A stretch of 64,000 nt of DNA, from contig QCBU01000005.1 in the NCBI GenBank assembly GCA_003281505.1, positions 1-64,000 of the forward strand, in the 5' to 3' direction. The stretch comes from Prochlorococcus sp. AG-347-J14 (GTDB lineage: Bacteria; Cyanobacteriota; Cyanobacteriia; PCC-6307; Cyanobiaceae). The notes under the pieces are model-generated. The model worked only from the letters and a program-made list of their open reading frames with translations, searched no databases and was not told the origin of the DNA. Position numbers and translations under genes: made by a program. Positions 32,874 to 42,490 of the stretch are shown here, piece by piece. Within the stretch, counting starts at the first letter, position 1. Each line of letters begins with the position of its first letter.

Positions 32874-33591
32874 ATAACATCGCAGTTTCAACTAGTACAA
32901 TACTTGCACCGCAGGCATCTCCATTGAAGCCTCCAATTTTATTCCCCAATATGTTTGGGATAGAATAGCTAAGAAAAATACCAATCAAAATAAGAATTAA
33001 AAATTTTATTAATATTGCTTGGGATGTAATTGAAGCAAATTGGTATGTGATGAAAATTAAAAGAAAAATAATGGAGATCAAAGATTCTTTTTTAAATCCA
33101 TTCCAAAACTTTTTATGACTAATAGATTTTTTATTGTAAGTCATATATTTAAACTTTTCTATAAAAAATAAATTTGAAAATCTTCCCCAAAATAAGCATA
33201 TAGGTAAAACAAAAATAATTATGTTTTGAATTTTCAGTATGCAAGCAATTTGAATTAAAGTTATAAAAACTAAAGCTTGAACGCCAAACGACCCAACTTT
33301 ACTGTCTTTCATGGCTTTTAAACGTTTCTTTTTACCTGCAAAAATACCATCGAAAGTATCCATTAAACCATCTAGGTGTAGACCACCAGTAATTAAATAT
33401 CCTGAAGCTAAACAAATTAATGTAGATGCATAAATTGACCAAGAGTTTGTTCTTAAAAAAAGAAAAATACAACTCTGTATTGTTCCAATAAAAAATCCTA
33501 AAAGTGGCGCAAATTGTGCAATATTTTTAAATTCGGGATTAATTAAAGGTATTTTTGGAAATGTCGTATAGAAAATCCAAGAGCCTGCCAA
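32851..33591 (-). CDS. cobS: adenosylcobinamide-GDP ribazoletransferase
   Basis: GGLHLDGLMDTFDGIFAGKKKRLKAMKDSKVGSFGV, NKIGGFNGDACGA. Confidence 0.95.
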   Translation of the reverse strand: MAGSWIFYTTFPKIPLINPEFKNIAQFAPLLGFFIGTIQSCIFLFLRTNSWSIYASTLICLASGYLITGGLHLDGLMDTFDGIFAGKKKRLKAMKDSKVGSFGVQALVFITLIQIACILKIQNIIIFVLPICLFWGRFSNLFFIEKFKYMTYNKKSISHKKFWNGFKKESLISIIFLLIFITYQFASITSQAILIKFLILILIGIFLSYSIPNILGNKIGGFNGDACGASIVLVETAMLFMHAILL

Positions 33592-33688
33592 ATTTTTTAT
33601 TAAATATTTTTTGATGAGATAAAAATAGATTCAATATTAAATAATAGGGTAGATTATTGAAAAGGATCAAAAAATTTTATAAATTATC

Positions 33689-34807
33689 GTGTTTGAATTT
33701 GAAATCACATCGAATTGCAATAATACAGGGGCAAGAACTGGTATATTTCATACACCAAATGGTCTGGTAAATACACCAAAATTTATGCCTGTAGGCACTT
33801 TGGCAACGGTTAAAGGCATTTCATCAAAGCAGTTAGCCACTACAGGTTCAGAAATGATTCTCTCAAATACCTTTCATCTTCATTTACAACCTGGAGAAAA
33901 ATTAGTTAAAGAATCTGGCGGAATACATAAGTTCATGAATTGGCCTAAGCCTATTCTTACTGATTCAGGAGGATATCAAGTTTTTAGTTTGGCTAAGTTA
34001 AACAATATTTCTGATAAAGGTGTGGAATTTAAAAATCCAAGAGATGGTAGTCATGTATTTTTATCGCCTGAAAAAGTAATACAGATTCAAATGAATCTTG
34101 GATCGGATGTTGCGATGGCTTTTGATCATTGTCCTCCACATACAGCTAACGAAAATGATATTGAAGACTCTTTACAAAGAACTCATTCATGGTTGCAAAA
34201 ATGTGTTGAGACGCATCAGAAATCTAATCAAGCATTATTCGGTATAGTTCAAGGTGGTAAATATCCGAGATTGAGAGAATATAGCGCAAAATATACGAGT
34301 TCTTTTGATCTGCCTGGAATAGCAGTGGGAGGTGTCAGTGTTGGCGAGGCAGTCGAAGAAATACATAGTGTAATTAATTACGTACCAAAATTCTTACCAA
34401 TAAATAAGCCAAGATATTTAATGGGAATTGGCTCTTTAAGAGAAATTTCTTTAGCTGTTGCTAATGGATTCGACATATTTGACTGTGTTTTGCCTACAAG
34501 ACTAGGAAGACATGGGACTGCATTTTTTAATGATGAAAGATTGAATTTGCGAAATGCTCGATTTAAAAATGACTTTTCTCCGATTGACAAAACTTGTAAA
34601 TGCGAGACCTGTAAATCATATTCTCGAGCATATTTGCATCATTTAATTAGAAATGATGAAATATTAGGCCTCACCCTCATAAGTTTGCACAATATTGCTC
34701 ACTTAATAAGATTTACCAAAGCAATTTCTACTGCAATTAGAGATAATTGTTTTACAAATGATTTCGCTCCTTGGAAAACATCCTCTATTGCTCACCATAC
34801 ATGGTAA
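33689..34807 (+). CDS. tgt: queuine/tRNA-guanine transglycosylase
   Basis: [34 protein letters not shown]-like motif, zinc ligands CKCETC...H. Confidence 0.97.
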   Translation: MFEFEITSNCNNTGARTGIFHTPNGLVNTPKFMPVGTLATVKGISSKQLATTGSEMILSNTFHLHLQPGEKLVKESGGIHKFMNWPKPILTDSGGYQVFSLAKLNNISDKGVEFKNPRDGSHVFLSPEKVIQIQMNLGSDVAMAFDHCPPHTANENDIEDSLQRTHSWLQKCVETHQKSNQALFGIVQGGKYPRLREYSAKYTSSFDLPGIAVGGVSVGEAVEEIHSVINYVPKFLPINKPRYLMGIGSLREISLAVANGFDIFDCVLPTRLGRHGTAFFNDERLNLRNARFKNDFSPIDKTCKCETCKSYSRAYLHHLIRNDEILGLTLISLHNIAHLIRFTKAISTAIRDNCFTNDFAPWKTSSIAHHTW

Positions 34808-34841
34808 CGTCTTATCATAATTAATTAAACTATCAAAAAAG

Positions 34842-34982
34842 GTGCTCATTCTATTTAATACATTCGCTGAATTGCCCGAGGCTTACAAGGCCTTTGCTCC
34901 AACTGTTGATGTTCTTCCACTTATTCCTTTATTTTTCTTTTTATTGGTATTTGTTTGGCAAGCTGCAGTTGGATTTAAATAA
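34842..34982 (+). CDS. psbK: photosystem II protein K (GTG start)
   Basis: Not in ORF track; [46 protein letters not shown]. Confidence 0.94.
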
Positions 34983-35008
34983 AATTCTTTTAGTTTAGAT
35001 TGTGATTA

Positions 35009-36013
35009 TTAGATTGGATTTTCAAGAAAAATCGCATCCCCAGAATTTTCCACAGCACTTTCTATAAAATCAGCAATTTTTAATGCTCTTGAGGCTTGCT
35101 CACCATCAACCTCAGGAATCTCCTTGCCCTGTACACATTTAAGGAAATGCTCCAATTCTGCATAAAGAGGTTCAATGGATGTTGTGCTAACTTCTTCGAC
35201 ATATCCATCATTTCTATAAACTAATTCTCCCTGCTCTGCTGAGTATGATTCATGAGACTTTCGATGGATTTGTAAAGAGTGATTTAAGAAATCAGTTTCT
35301 ACTAGGCCATTTTGGCAGTGAGCACTTAAATTTCTAATTTTTTTGTGACTCATTTTGCTTGCAGTTAGGCTTGCAATAACATTATTTTTAAAAACTAAAG
35401 TAGCATTGACATAATCTATTAATCCTTCGCTATTTCTTCCTCCAACTGCTGCTAATTTTTGTATTTTTGAGTTTACAAGCTCTAAAATAAGATCAATGTC
35501 ATGTATCATTAAATCCATTACTACAGACACATCATTAGCTCTGTCCGCATGAGGACTGTGTCTCCTCGCCTCTAAAACAACAATTTCTTCATTATTTACT
35601 ATTTTATTTAATTCTCTAAAAGCAGGATTAAATCTTTCAATATGCCCAACTTGTAATAGACAGTTACCTGCATTAGCGGCCTCTATAAGAGATTTTGCTT
35701 CTAACTCATTAGCTGCAATTGGTTTTTCAATAAGAACGTTAGCACCTCCCTTGAGACAATCTAGTCCTACTTTCTGATGAAGTAGTGTAGGAACAGCGAT
35801 ACAAATAGCATCAACTTTTGGAATTAGGTCACTATAATCCTTGAACCATTCACATTGAAATTGCTCAATAGCTAATTTGCCTCTCTCTTCATTTGGATCT
35901 GCGACTCCAATGAGATTTGCATCTTTGAGTAAACTTAGTACTCGAGCATGATGCCATCCCATATTTCCTATACCTATGACTCCAACCTTTACGGGTGATG
36001 AGGTTGGCTGCAT
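35009..36013 (-). CDS. Gfo/Idh/MocA family oxidoreductase
   Basis: VGVIGIGNMGWHHARVLS, LIEKPIAANELEAKSL. Confidence 0.9.
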   Translation of the reverse strand: MQPTSSPVKVGVIGIGNMGWHHARVLSLLKDANLIGVADPNEERGKLAIEQFQCEWFKDYSDLIPKVDAICIAVPTLLHQKVGLDCLKGGANVLIEKPIAANELEAKSLIEAANAGNCLLQVGHIERFNPAFRELNKIVNNEEIVVLEARRHSPHADRANDVSVVMDLMIHDIDLILELVNSKIQKLAAVGGRNSEGLIDYVNATLVFKNNVIASLTASKMSHKKIRNLSAHCQNGLVETDFLNHSLQIHRKSHESYSAEQGELVYRNDGYVEEVSTTSIEPLYAELEHFLKCVQGKEIPEVDGEQASRALKIADFIESAVENSGDAIFLENPI

Positions 36014-36063
36014 AATTTCAAATCCATGAATTTATAATCATTATCCTCTATGGTGAGTCAAAT

Positions 36064-37332
36064 TTAGCTTTTGGGGAAAATTATTTTAACACGATCAATT
36101 TTTGGACCTGACATAGAAATTACTTCAAATTTAATGTTATTAAAATCTAAAACGTCGCCAATTTTTGGAACCATTTGAAATTTTTCTAACATAAATCCAG
36201 CAAGGGTATGATAATCAGTACCTTCTGGAAGATAGCATCCTATCTTTTTATTGATTTCAATAATTTCTGATTTTCCAGCTATTGACCATTTTTTAGAGAA
36301 ATTATCTAACATTCTCATATCTGAATAAATTCTATTATTGAGCATCTCCTCTCCTACTATTTCGCCATTTAGATCAGCTGCAGTTATGAGTCCCTCTGTT
36401 CCACCGTGTTCATCAACTACCAGTAAAAACGGATTATAGTCTCTTACTATTGGAAATATTTCTGCTAGTGAACATGTTTCTATTATTTTTGTTACTGGTA
36501 AAAGGAATGGCTCTAAGAGTGTATCGGCTTCCATTTCACCTTTTGATATTGGCTTAGCTAGATAACGTAAGTCTAATACACCTAATACATCATCTAAAGA
36601 CTCACCAATCACAAAGAAGCGGGCATGTCGAGTTTTATCTACTTGTTTCATAAGTTCTGAAAAGGTTATATTTTTTGGCAAAGTTACCATTTCAGATCTT
36701 GGAATCATCACTTCTTTAACCTGTGTGTCTTTTAAAGCAAAAACTCCTTCAAGAATATTCTTTTCATCTGGTTTTAAACCTGTTACGTTATCTGTCTCTA
36801 TAAGAGTTTCTAATTCTCCAGCAGATAAACCCGAGTTTAAAGAATCCCATTTGTTATTTAAATTGAACAAGCGTAGACAGGCGCTAGCAAAGAATTCTAT
36901 TGTTTTAACTATAGGATTCATAGCTTTTCTTACGGCATCAAATATTGTAGTTAACCTTAATGCAGCAGATTCTGGATTGTTAATTACTAAAGCTTTTGGA
37001 ATTAGTCCAGAAACAAGAGTAACAATTAGAACAACAAATAAAAATAATAGAAGATCATAAAATCTATTTGATAAAATATTGCTTTTCCAATAATCATTAG
37101 CCAGGTTATTGCTGAGCCATCCAATTGCAATTAATGAAATTGTTACTCCAAATTGAGAAGCAATTAATGAAGATCTAAAGCGTTTTTGAATTTTTAAAAT
37201 TGAAAATGCTCCTTTCTTTTTTTCTTCTATTAACCTTAAAACTTTACTGGGCCTTATTAATAAAAAGGAGAGTTCACTCGCTGCGAAAAAAGCTGGTAAA
37301 AATAAAAGAAAAAAAAGTAGAGTTATTTTCAT
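36064..37332 (-). CDS. hemolysin-like CNNM/CBS-domain membrane protein (HlyC/CorC type)
   Basis: N-terminal DUF21-like TM region, VKEVMIPRSEMVTL CBS pair, VVDEHGGTEGLIT. Confidence 0.9.
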   Translation of the reverse strand: MKITLLFFLLFLPAFFAASELSFLLIRPSKVLRLIEEKKKGAFSILKIQKRFRSSLIASQFGVTISLIAIGWLSNNLANDYWKSNILSNRFYDLLLFLFVVLIVTLVSGLIPKALVINNPESAALRLTTIFDAVRKAMNPIVKTIEFFASACLRLFNLNNKWDSLNSGLSAGELETLIETDNVTGLKPDEKNILEGVFALKDTQVKEVMIPRSEMVTLPKNITFSELMKQVDKTRHARFFVIGESLDDVLGVLDLRYLAKPISKGEMEADTLLEPFLLPVTKIIETCSLAEIFPIVRDYNPFLLVVDEHGGTEGLITAADLNGEIVGEEMLNNRIYSDMRMLDNFSKKWSIAGKSEIIEINKKIGCYLPEGTDYHTLAGFMLEKFQMVPKIGDVLDFNNIKFEVISMSGPKIDRVKIIFPKS

Positions 37333-37350
37333 TCTATGACAAATGAATAA

Positions 37351-37423
37351 TGGGGGTGGCGAGGATCGAACTCGCCTTAGCCAAATTATGAGTTTGGTGC
37401 ATTCACCAGATTGCTACACCCCC
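37351..37423 (-). tRNA. tRNA-Met (CAT)
   Basis: rc GGGGGTGTAGCAATCTGGTGAATGCACCAAACTCATAATTTGGCTAAGGCGAGTTCGATCCTCGCCACCCCCA; anticodon CAT; could be tRNA-Ile2 instead. Confidence 0.85.
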
Positions 37424-37563
37424 AATGGAATTTATGTAATTTTAATTACATTAAATTTCAATATACAATATAAAAATAATATTTCAAAAAAACCCTCAAT
37501 AGGAAGTTTTTGTGAGATTTCTTTTTTTCTTCTAATCTTTAGATATAAATTTAACTTTTACTA

Positions 37564-38124
37564 ATGGGCAAATTTTCAGATAAGTATGATTTAAATAAAG
37601 CTAAATTGTTAAAACATTTAATTGAAAAATCTTACAAGAAAGGAAACTTCACTTTATCTTCAGGGAAGAAAAGCAGTCATTACTTGAATTGTAAACCAGT
37701 GTCATTAAATGGCGAAGGCTTAAACTTGATAAGTGATTTATTTTTAGAGTTAAAGGACTCAAGGTCAAATGCTGTAGCAGGATTGACATTAGGTGCAGAC
37801 CCTATAGTAAGCGGATTAATTGTTAAAGCAGCTTTGCATGGCCTAGACCTTGATGGTTTAATAATTCGGAAAGAAATCAAAAAATACGGAACCAAATCTG
37901 GGATAGAGGGGCCTACATTAGAAGAAGGAACTTTGGTAACTGTTTTAGAGGATGTCGTTACAACTGCTGGTTCAGTTATAAAAGCTATAAAAAAGTTACG
38001 CGAAAATAATTATGTAGTTGAGGAAGTTTTGTCTATAGTTGATAGGCAAGAAGGGGGATTAGAAGCCCTTGAAGATGAAAATGTTAAATTAAAGAGTCTT
38101 TTTACAATAAAAGACTTTTTATAA
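37564..38124 (+). CDS. pyrE: orotate phosphoribosyltransferase
   Basis: [35 protein letters not shown] motif. Confidence 0.95.
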   Translation: MGKFSDKYDLNKAKLLKHLIEKSYKKGNFTLSSGKKSSHYLNCKPVSLNGEGLNLISDLFLELKDSRSNAVAGLTLGADPIVSGLIVKAALHGLDLDGLIIRKEIKKYGTKSGIEGPTLEEGTLVTVLEDVVTTAGSVIKAIKKLRENNYVVEEVLSIVDRQEGGLEALEDENVKLKSLFTIKDFL

Positions 38125-38134
38125 ATATTTCAAA

Positions 38135-38971
38135 ATGCAAGATAAAAAAAAAATTTTTTGGCTTGAAAAATTTGATTGTTTTTCTATTACTGGAAAAGAT
38201 TCCAGAAAATTTTTGAATGGAATAACAACTGGTAACATTCTAAATTCAGAAAATAAAGTCATCAAAACTTGTTGGTTAACTCCAAATGGAGTTCTAAGGT
38301 CATTAATTGAAATTATTTTTTTAGAACGGAATTTAGAAGTAATTATCTTGGCGGGCAACACTAATGAAATATTAGATTACTTTAATCAAATTATTTTTCC
38401 AGTGGATGATGTACTTCTGAGTGAACCTTTTTTGATAAATAGAATTCAGGAAATTGATGAATTTAGTTCATGGAGAACTTTCAAGCCTATTTTCTTCAAA
38501 ACAGAAGATAAAGAATTTGCAATATATAAAAATAAACTAAATTTATTAAATCCCAATGATTTAAAACTTTGGAAGATTAATCAGGCAATACCATCTTTAG
38601 GAATGGAAATAAACGGAAAAAATAATCCTCTTGAGCTTGGATTACAAGATCTTGTAGATTTTAATAAAGGTTGTTATTTAGGACAAGAAACAATGTCAAA
38701 AATAAAAAATGTTTCTTCTTTAAAACAGGAAATAAGAATTTGGAAATCATTTGAATCTGATTTGAATTTAGACGTTGAAGATAAAAATTTATATATAAAT
38801 TCTTCCAAGGATATTTCTGTAGGCAAAATCACTAATTTTTTTAAATCAGATTCTCAAATAAGAGGTTTAGCAATGATAAAAAGAAAATATTTAGAGGAAG
38901 GAAGTTATTTTTTTTCAGAAATTTTTGGAAAAATTATTATTAATAAATCTATAGGCTCAATTTTTCTTTAA
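38135..38971 (+). CDS. ygfZ: folate-binding YgfZ/GcvT-like protein
   Basis: FNKGCYLGQETMSKIKN (K-G-C-Y-x-G-Q-E motif). Confidence 0.88.
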   Translation: MQDKKKIFWLEKFDCFSITGKDSRKFLNGITTGNILNSENKVIKTCWLTPNGVLRSLIEIIFLERNLEVIILAGNTNEILDYFNQIIFPVDDVLLSEPFLINRIQEIDEFSSWRTFKPIFFKTEDKEFAIYKNKLNLLNPNDLKLWKINQAIPSLGMEINGKNNPLELGLQDLVDFNKGCYLGQETMSKIKNVSSLKQEIRIWKSFESDLNLDVEDKNLYINSSKDISVGKITNFFKSDSQIRGLAMIKRKYLEEGSYFFSEIFGKIIINKSIGSIFL

Positions 38972-40375
38972 TTGATTTTTGATTAAATATTCTGCAATTT
39001 GTAGAGTAGCCAAACAATCATCTTTGTTATATTGGATAATTTTTTCTAAAAAGATTTCATTTTCTGTAATTTGATATTGAATCCACCAATAAAGGGCCTT
39101 CGAGCCACTTACATTTTTCTGCATCCATTCAAATCCAAGCCAATTAGAAACAGTTTTTAAGCCATAGTTTTTTAGTGGTAATACCCAAGACTTTCGTATT
39201 AACTTATGTAAGTCTACAAATCTTGAGGCGAGTAAATCAATTTCTTCAAAACTAAAATTAAGGTTTTTGGCAATATTAATTATTGCTATCTTTTCTGTTT
39301 CTCCGTAATGTAAAACAGGCCATTCCTTCTGTGAAAAAAGTATTTCAATAATTTTCATGTAAGATTCTCCTTTATTGTTTTTGAGATTTAAAATTGGTTC
39401 ATAAATAAGATCTTCTTTTTTTGTAAACAAATTATTTATTTTTAAAAAACCATATAAAAAGTCATGCTTATCATCTGGATTTGACTCAATATCAAATATA
39501 TAAAATCCCGAATATGTTTTTTCTAGTAGATCGTTAGTATCAGTATTATTGGAAATGCGATGTGGTTTCCCAGAAATATAAGCTTGTGCTTGCTTTACAA
39601 ATACGGACGCTTTTTCATACTTTTGATCGTTTAATTTAGATAATTTCTCTCCAAGTTGTTTCTCGCTATATGAAGCTAATGTTTGGGTATCAGATATTCC
39701 ATTTGTTATGAGTAGTGAGGCCGTTTTGGATCCTATCCCATCTATATCTGTTAGATATCCATTTTCTTTTGCTTCTTTGTCACAAAATTTTTGCCATGAA
39801 CAAATAGTACATTTTTTTCTATCTTGAGTTATTTCTGGCATAAAACCCTCCAAGCATTTATTCAAACTTAATAAAACATTCAAAACTTTTTTTCTTAATT
39901 TTTTATTTAAATAAATTTCTTCAACATTAACTTTTTTATCAAAACTTGAAACTACTAATCCTTTCTCAATTTTAGATTCTTGGAAGGATTCCAACAGCAT
40001 AGAACTAAAAGCCAAGTCGAATAAATGTTCTTTAGTGGTTTTGTGCCCTAACTTATACACGGCAGGCAAATATTTATATTGTCCCCATTTGCTTTGTCCT
40101 TTAGTTTTTACGAGTAATTGTGGACGTATCTCTGCGTTAATATTTTGGAAAAGGTTTCCTTTGATTTTTAACCCAATTACACCTTGATAACCATTTTCAC
40201 AGGCTTTTAATCCTGTATATATTTCACTATTACAAAATTTAGAGAAAATTCGAAACTGATTAATTTTATCTATAGCTTTATGGGCAGACCAAACTTCATA
40301 AGATTTTTTACCCTTAAAATCTAGCCATGCTTTTCTTTTGCATCTTGTAAAACTTTTTAAATGAAGAGAATTCAA
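38957..40375 (-). CDS. TM0106-type RecB/Cas4-like nuclease with HhH and C-terminal RNase H/DEDD-like domain
   Basis: Distributed Cys set RCKRKAWLDF...CTICSWQKFC; HhH DIDGIGSKTASLLITNGI; C-terminal FDIESNPDDKHDFLYG. Confidence 0.75.
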   Translation of the reverse strand: MNSLHLKSFTRCKRKAWLDFKGKKSYEVWSAHKAIDKINQFRIFSKFCNSEIYTGLKACENGYQGVIGLKIKGNLFQNINAEIRPQLLVKTKGQSKWGQYKYLPAVYKLGHKTTKEHLFDLAFSSMLLESFQESKIEKGLVVSSFDKKVNVEEIYLNKKLRKKVLNVLLSLNKCLEGFMPEITQDRKKCTICSWQKFCDKEAKENGYLTDIDGIGSKTASLLITNGISDTQTLASYSEKQLGEKLSKLNDQKYEKASVFVKQAQAYISGKPHRISNNTDTNDLLEKTYSGFYIFDIESNPDDKHDFLYGFLKINNLFTKKEDLIYEPILNLKNNKGESYMKIIEILFSQKEWPVLHYGETEKIAIINIAKNLNFSFEEIDLLASRFVDLHKLIRKSWVLPLKNYGLKTVSNWLGFEWMQKNVSGSKALYWWIQYQITENEIFLEKIIQYNKDDCLATLQIAEYLIKNQLKKN

Positions 40376-40394
40376 AATAATTTTTAGGGGCGGT

Positions 40395-40454
40395 TTTAAA
40401 ATTTCCTCATATAAATTATTATAGATAATTAGAAGAAATCTAGGAAATTTTAAA
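40395..40454. promoter_or_regulatory. 13-bp perfect inverted repeat in a divergent intergenic region
   Basis: TTTAAAATTTCCT (40395-40407) and AGGAAATTTTAAA (40442-40454). Confidence 0.5.
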
Positions 40455-40455
40455 T

Positions 40456-41910
40456 TTGACAGTTGATAATTTAGATAAGATAAAATTTGGAACTGATGGG
40501 TGGAGAGGAATTATTGGATTCGATTTTAATTTGTCCAATCTTTCAAGAGTTGTTGTTGCCGCATGCCAGGAGTTACATTATCAATACTATAAAGAAGTTA
40601 ATTCAAAGAAAATTATTATTGGATATGATCGTAGATTTATGGCTTATGAATTTGCCAAGCAAATAGTGCCTTTTGTAAGAGGGTGTGGTTTCGAACCGAT
40701 CTTATCTAATAGCTTTGTTACAACACCCTCTTGTAGTTTCTATGCCAAAGAATTCAGTTGTCTTGGAGCGTTAGTAATTACAGCAAGTCATAATCCATAT
40801 AATTGGTTAGGTCTGAAAATAAAGAGCTTTAATGGATGTTCTGTTGACGAATCTTTTACAAGTGAAATTGAAAAAAGATTAATGCTTGGAAATTCAATTG
40901 TAAAAATAGATGGTGTTAATAAATTGGTAGATATTAGGAAATTTCATTTAGATAGAATTAAATCCCTTTTTGATATTGACTTTATTTCCAAAAGATTGAA
41001 AAAAATGAAATTGAGAATTTTTGTTGATTCTATGCATGGTTCAGCTGCAAATTGTATGACTGAGATTTTTGCTGTTAATGATTTGGAAATTATTTCAGAA
41101 ATCAGGAAAGATGCTGACCCTTTTTTTGGAGGAAAACCTCCTGAACCTCTTTTGAATTATGTAGATGATCTAAATCAAATACTAATTAAAAATTCAACAA
41201 ATGAAGTGAAAACTCTAGGAATTATATTTGATGGTGATGGTGATAGAATTGCGGCAATTGATGAAAAAGGAAGATACTCTAGTACTCAAAATTTACTTCC
41301 ATACTTTATTAGCTATTTGGGCGAAATTAAAAATAATTCTTATCCAGTTTTAAAGACTGTTAGCGGTTCAGATATTATTAAAAATATATCAGAGCGTCAA
41401 AATAGAGATGTTTTTGAACTTCCAGTTGGCTTTAAATATATTGCTGAAAAAATGATTAAAGAGAAAATATTTATTGGAGGAGAGGAATCTGGGGGAGTTG
41501 GATTTGGTGACTTTATGCCTGAAAGAGATGCTCTATATGCAGCTATGGTTTTATTAAATGGTATTGCTGAAAAAGATCAATATTTATATGAAACCTTAGA
41601 TGAAATTCAAAAAGATTTTGGGCCAAGTTTTTATAAAAGAATTGATATTAAATTTCCAAATCAGTCAGAAAAAAATAATGTAAAAGAATTTATTATAGAT
41701 AACATTCCTGGGAATATTAATGATCATAAGTTAAAAAGTATTTCAAAGGTTGATGGAATAAAGTTGAGAATTGATAAAAATTTTTGGCTCCTTTTTAGAT
41801 TTTCAGGAACAGAACCTCTTTTAAGGTTATATTGCGAAGCACCAAAAAAATCTTATTTAGATGAGTTATTAGAGTGGGGTCAAGTATTTATAAATTTGGC
41901 AGAAAAATAA
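40456..41910 (+). CDS. phosphoglucomutase/phosphomannomutase family protein (TTG start)
   Basis: FGTDGWRGIIG, ITASHNPYNWLGLKIK, FDGDGDRIAAID, RFSGTEPLLRLYCEA. Confidence 0.92.
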   Translation: MTVDNLDKIKFGTDGWRGIIGFDFNLSNLSRVVVAACQELHYQYYKEVNSKKIIIGYDRRFMAYEFAKQIVPFVRGCGFEPILSNSFVTTPSCSFYAKEFSCLGALVITASHNPYNWLGLKIKSFNGCSVDESFTSEIEKRLMLGNSIVKIDGVNKLVDIRKFHLDRIKSLFDIDFISKRLKKMKLRIFVDSMHGSAANCMTEIFAVNDLEIISEIRKDADPFFGGKPPEPLLNYVDDLNQILIKNSTNEVKTLGIIFDGDGDRIAAIDEKGRYSSTQNLLPYFISYLGEIKNNSYPVLKTVSGSDIIKNISERQNRDVFELPVGFKYIAEKMIKEKIFIGGEESGGVGFGDFMPERDALYAAMVLLNGIAEKDQYLYETLDEIQKDFGPSFYKRIDIKFPNQSEKNNVKEFIIDNIPGNINDHKLKSISKVDGIKLRIDKNFWLLFRFSGTEPLLRLYCEAPKKSYLDELLEWGQVFINLAEK

Positions 41911-41912
41911 GT

Positions 41913-42488
41913 ATGAAAAATTTATATTTAGCGAGTAAGAATAAAGGTAAAATTGAAGAATACAAGAAATTGCTTGCTGGAGTTAATTGTAAATTATTAC
42001 TCCAGCCAGAATCATTAGAAGTTGAAGAGGATGGCCTGACATTTCGAGATAATGCTTTTAAAAAAGCTAGTAAAGTTTCGAGAAAAACAAATAATTTCTC
42101 AATAGCAGATGATTCAGGAATTTGTATTGAAGCACTAGATGGTAAGCCTGGCATTTACTCATCAAGATATGCAGAAAATGATCATAAGAGAATTGAACGA
42201 GTTTTAAAAGAACTTGATGGAATTCAAAATAGAAGAGCTTTTTTTATTGCAAATATTTGTGTTTGTTCCCCAAATGGTGAAGTGATTATTGAATCAGAGG
42301 CCAAATGTCATGGCAATATTATTTTAAGCCCAAGAGGAAAAGGTGGTTTTGGGTATGACCCAATTTTTGAGGAGAGTTCTACCGGATTAACTTTTGCAGA
42401 AATGAATAATGATATTAAAGATTCTTGTAGTCACAGAGGTTTAGCATTAAAAAAAATTATTCCAGATTTAATTGAAATTTTTTCTTAA
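41913..42488 (+). CDS. rdgB: RdgB/HAM1 non-canonical purine NTP pyrophosphatase
   Basis: MKNLYLASKNKGKIEEYKKLL, ADDSGICIEALDGKPGIYSSRYA; ATG at 41913 preferred to the longer ORF start. Confidence 0.94.
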   Translation: MKNLYLASKNKGKIEEYKKLLAGVNCKLLLQPESLEVEEDGLTFRDNAFKKASKVSRKTNNFSIADDSGICIEALDGKPGIYSSRYAENDHKRIERVLKELDGIQNRRAFFIANICVCSPNGEVIIESEAKCHGNIILSPRGKGGFGYDPIFEESSTGLTFAEMNNDIKDSCSHRGLALKKIIPDLIEIFS

Positions 42489-42490
42489 AT

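Noticed and set aside
37343-37564. 73-aa ORF on the plus strand before pyrE
   Set aside because: It lies antisense across the tRNA-Met gene; composition not protein-like and no recognisable family.
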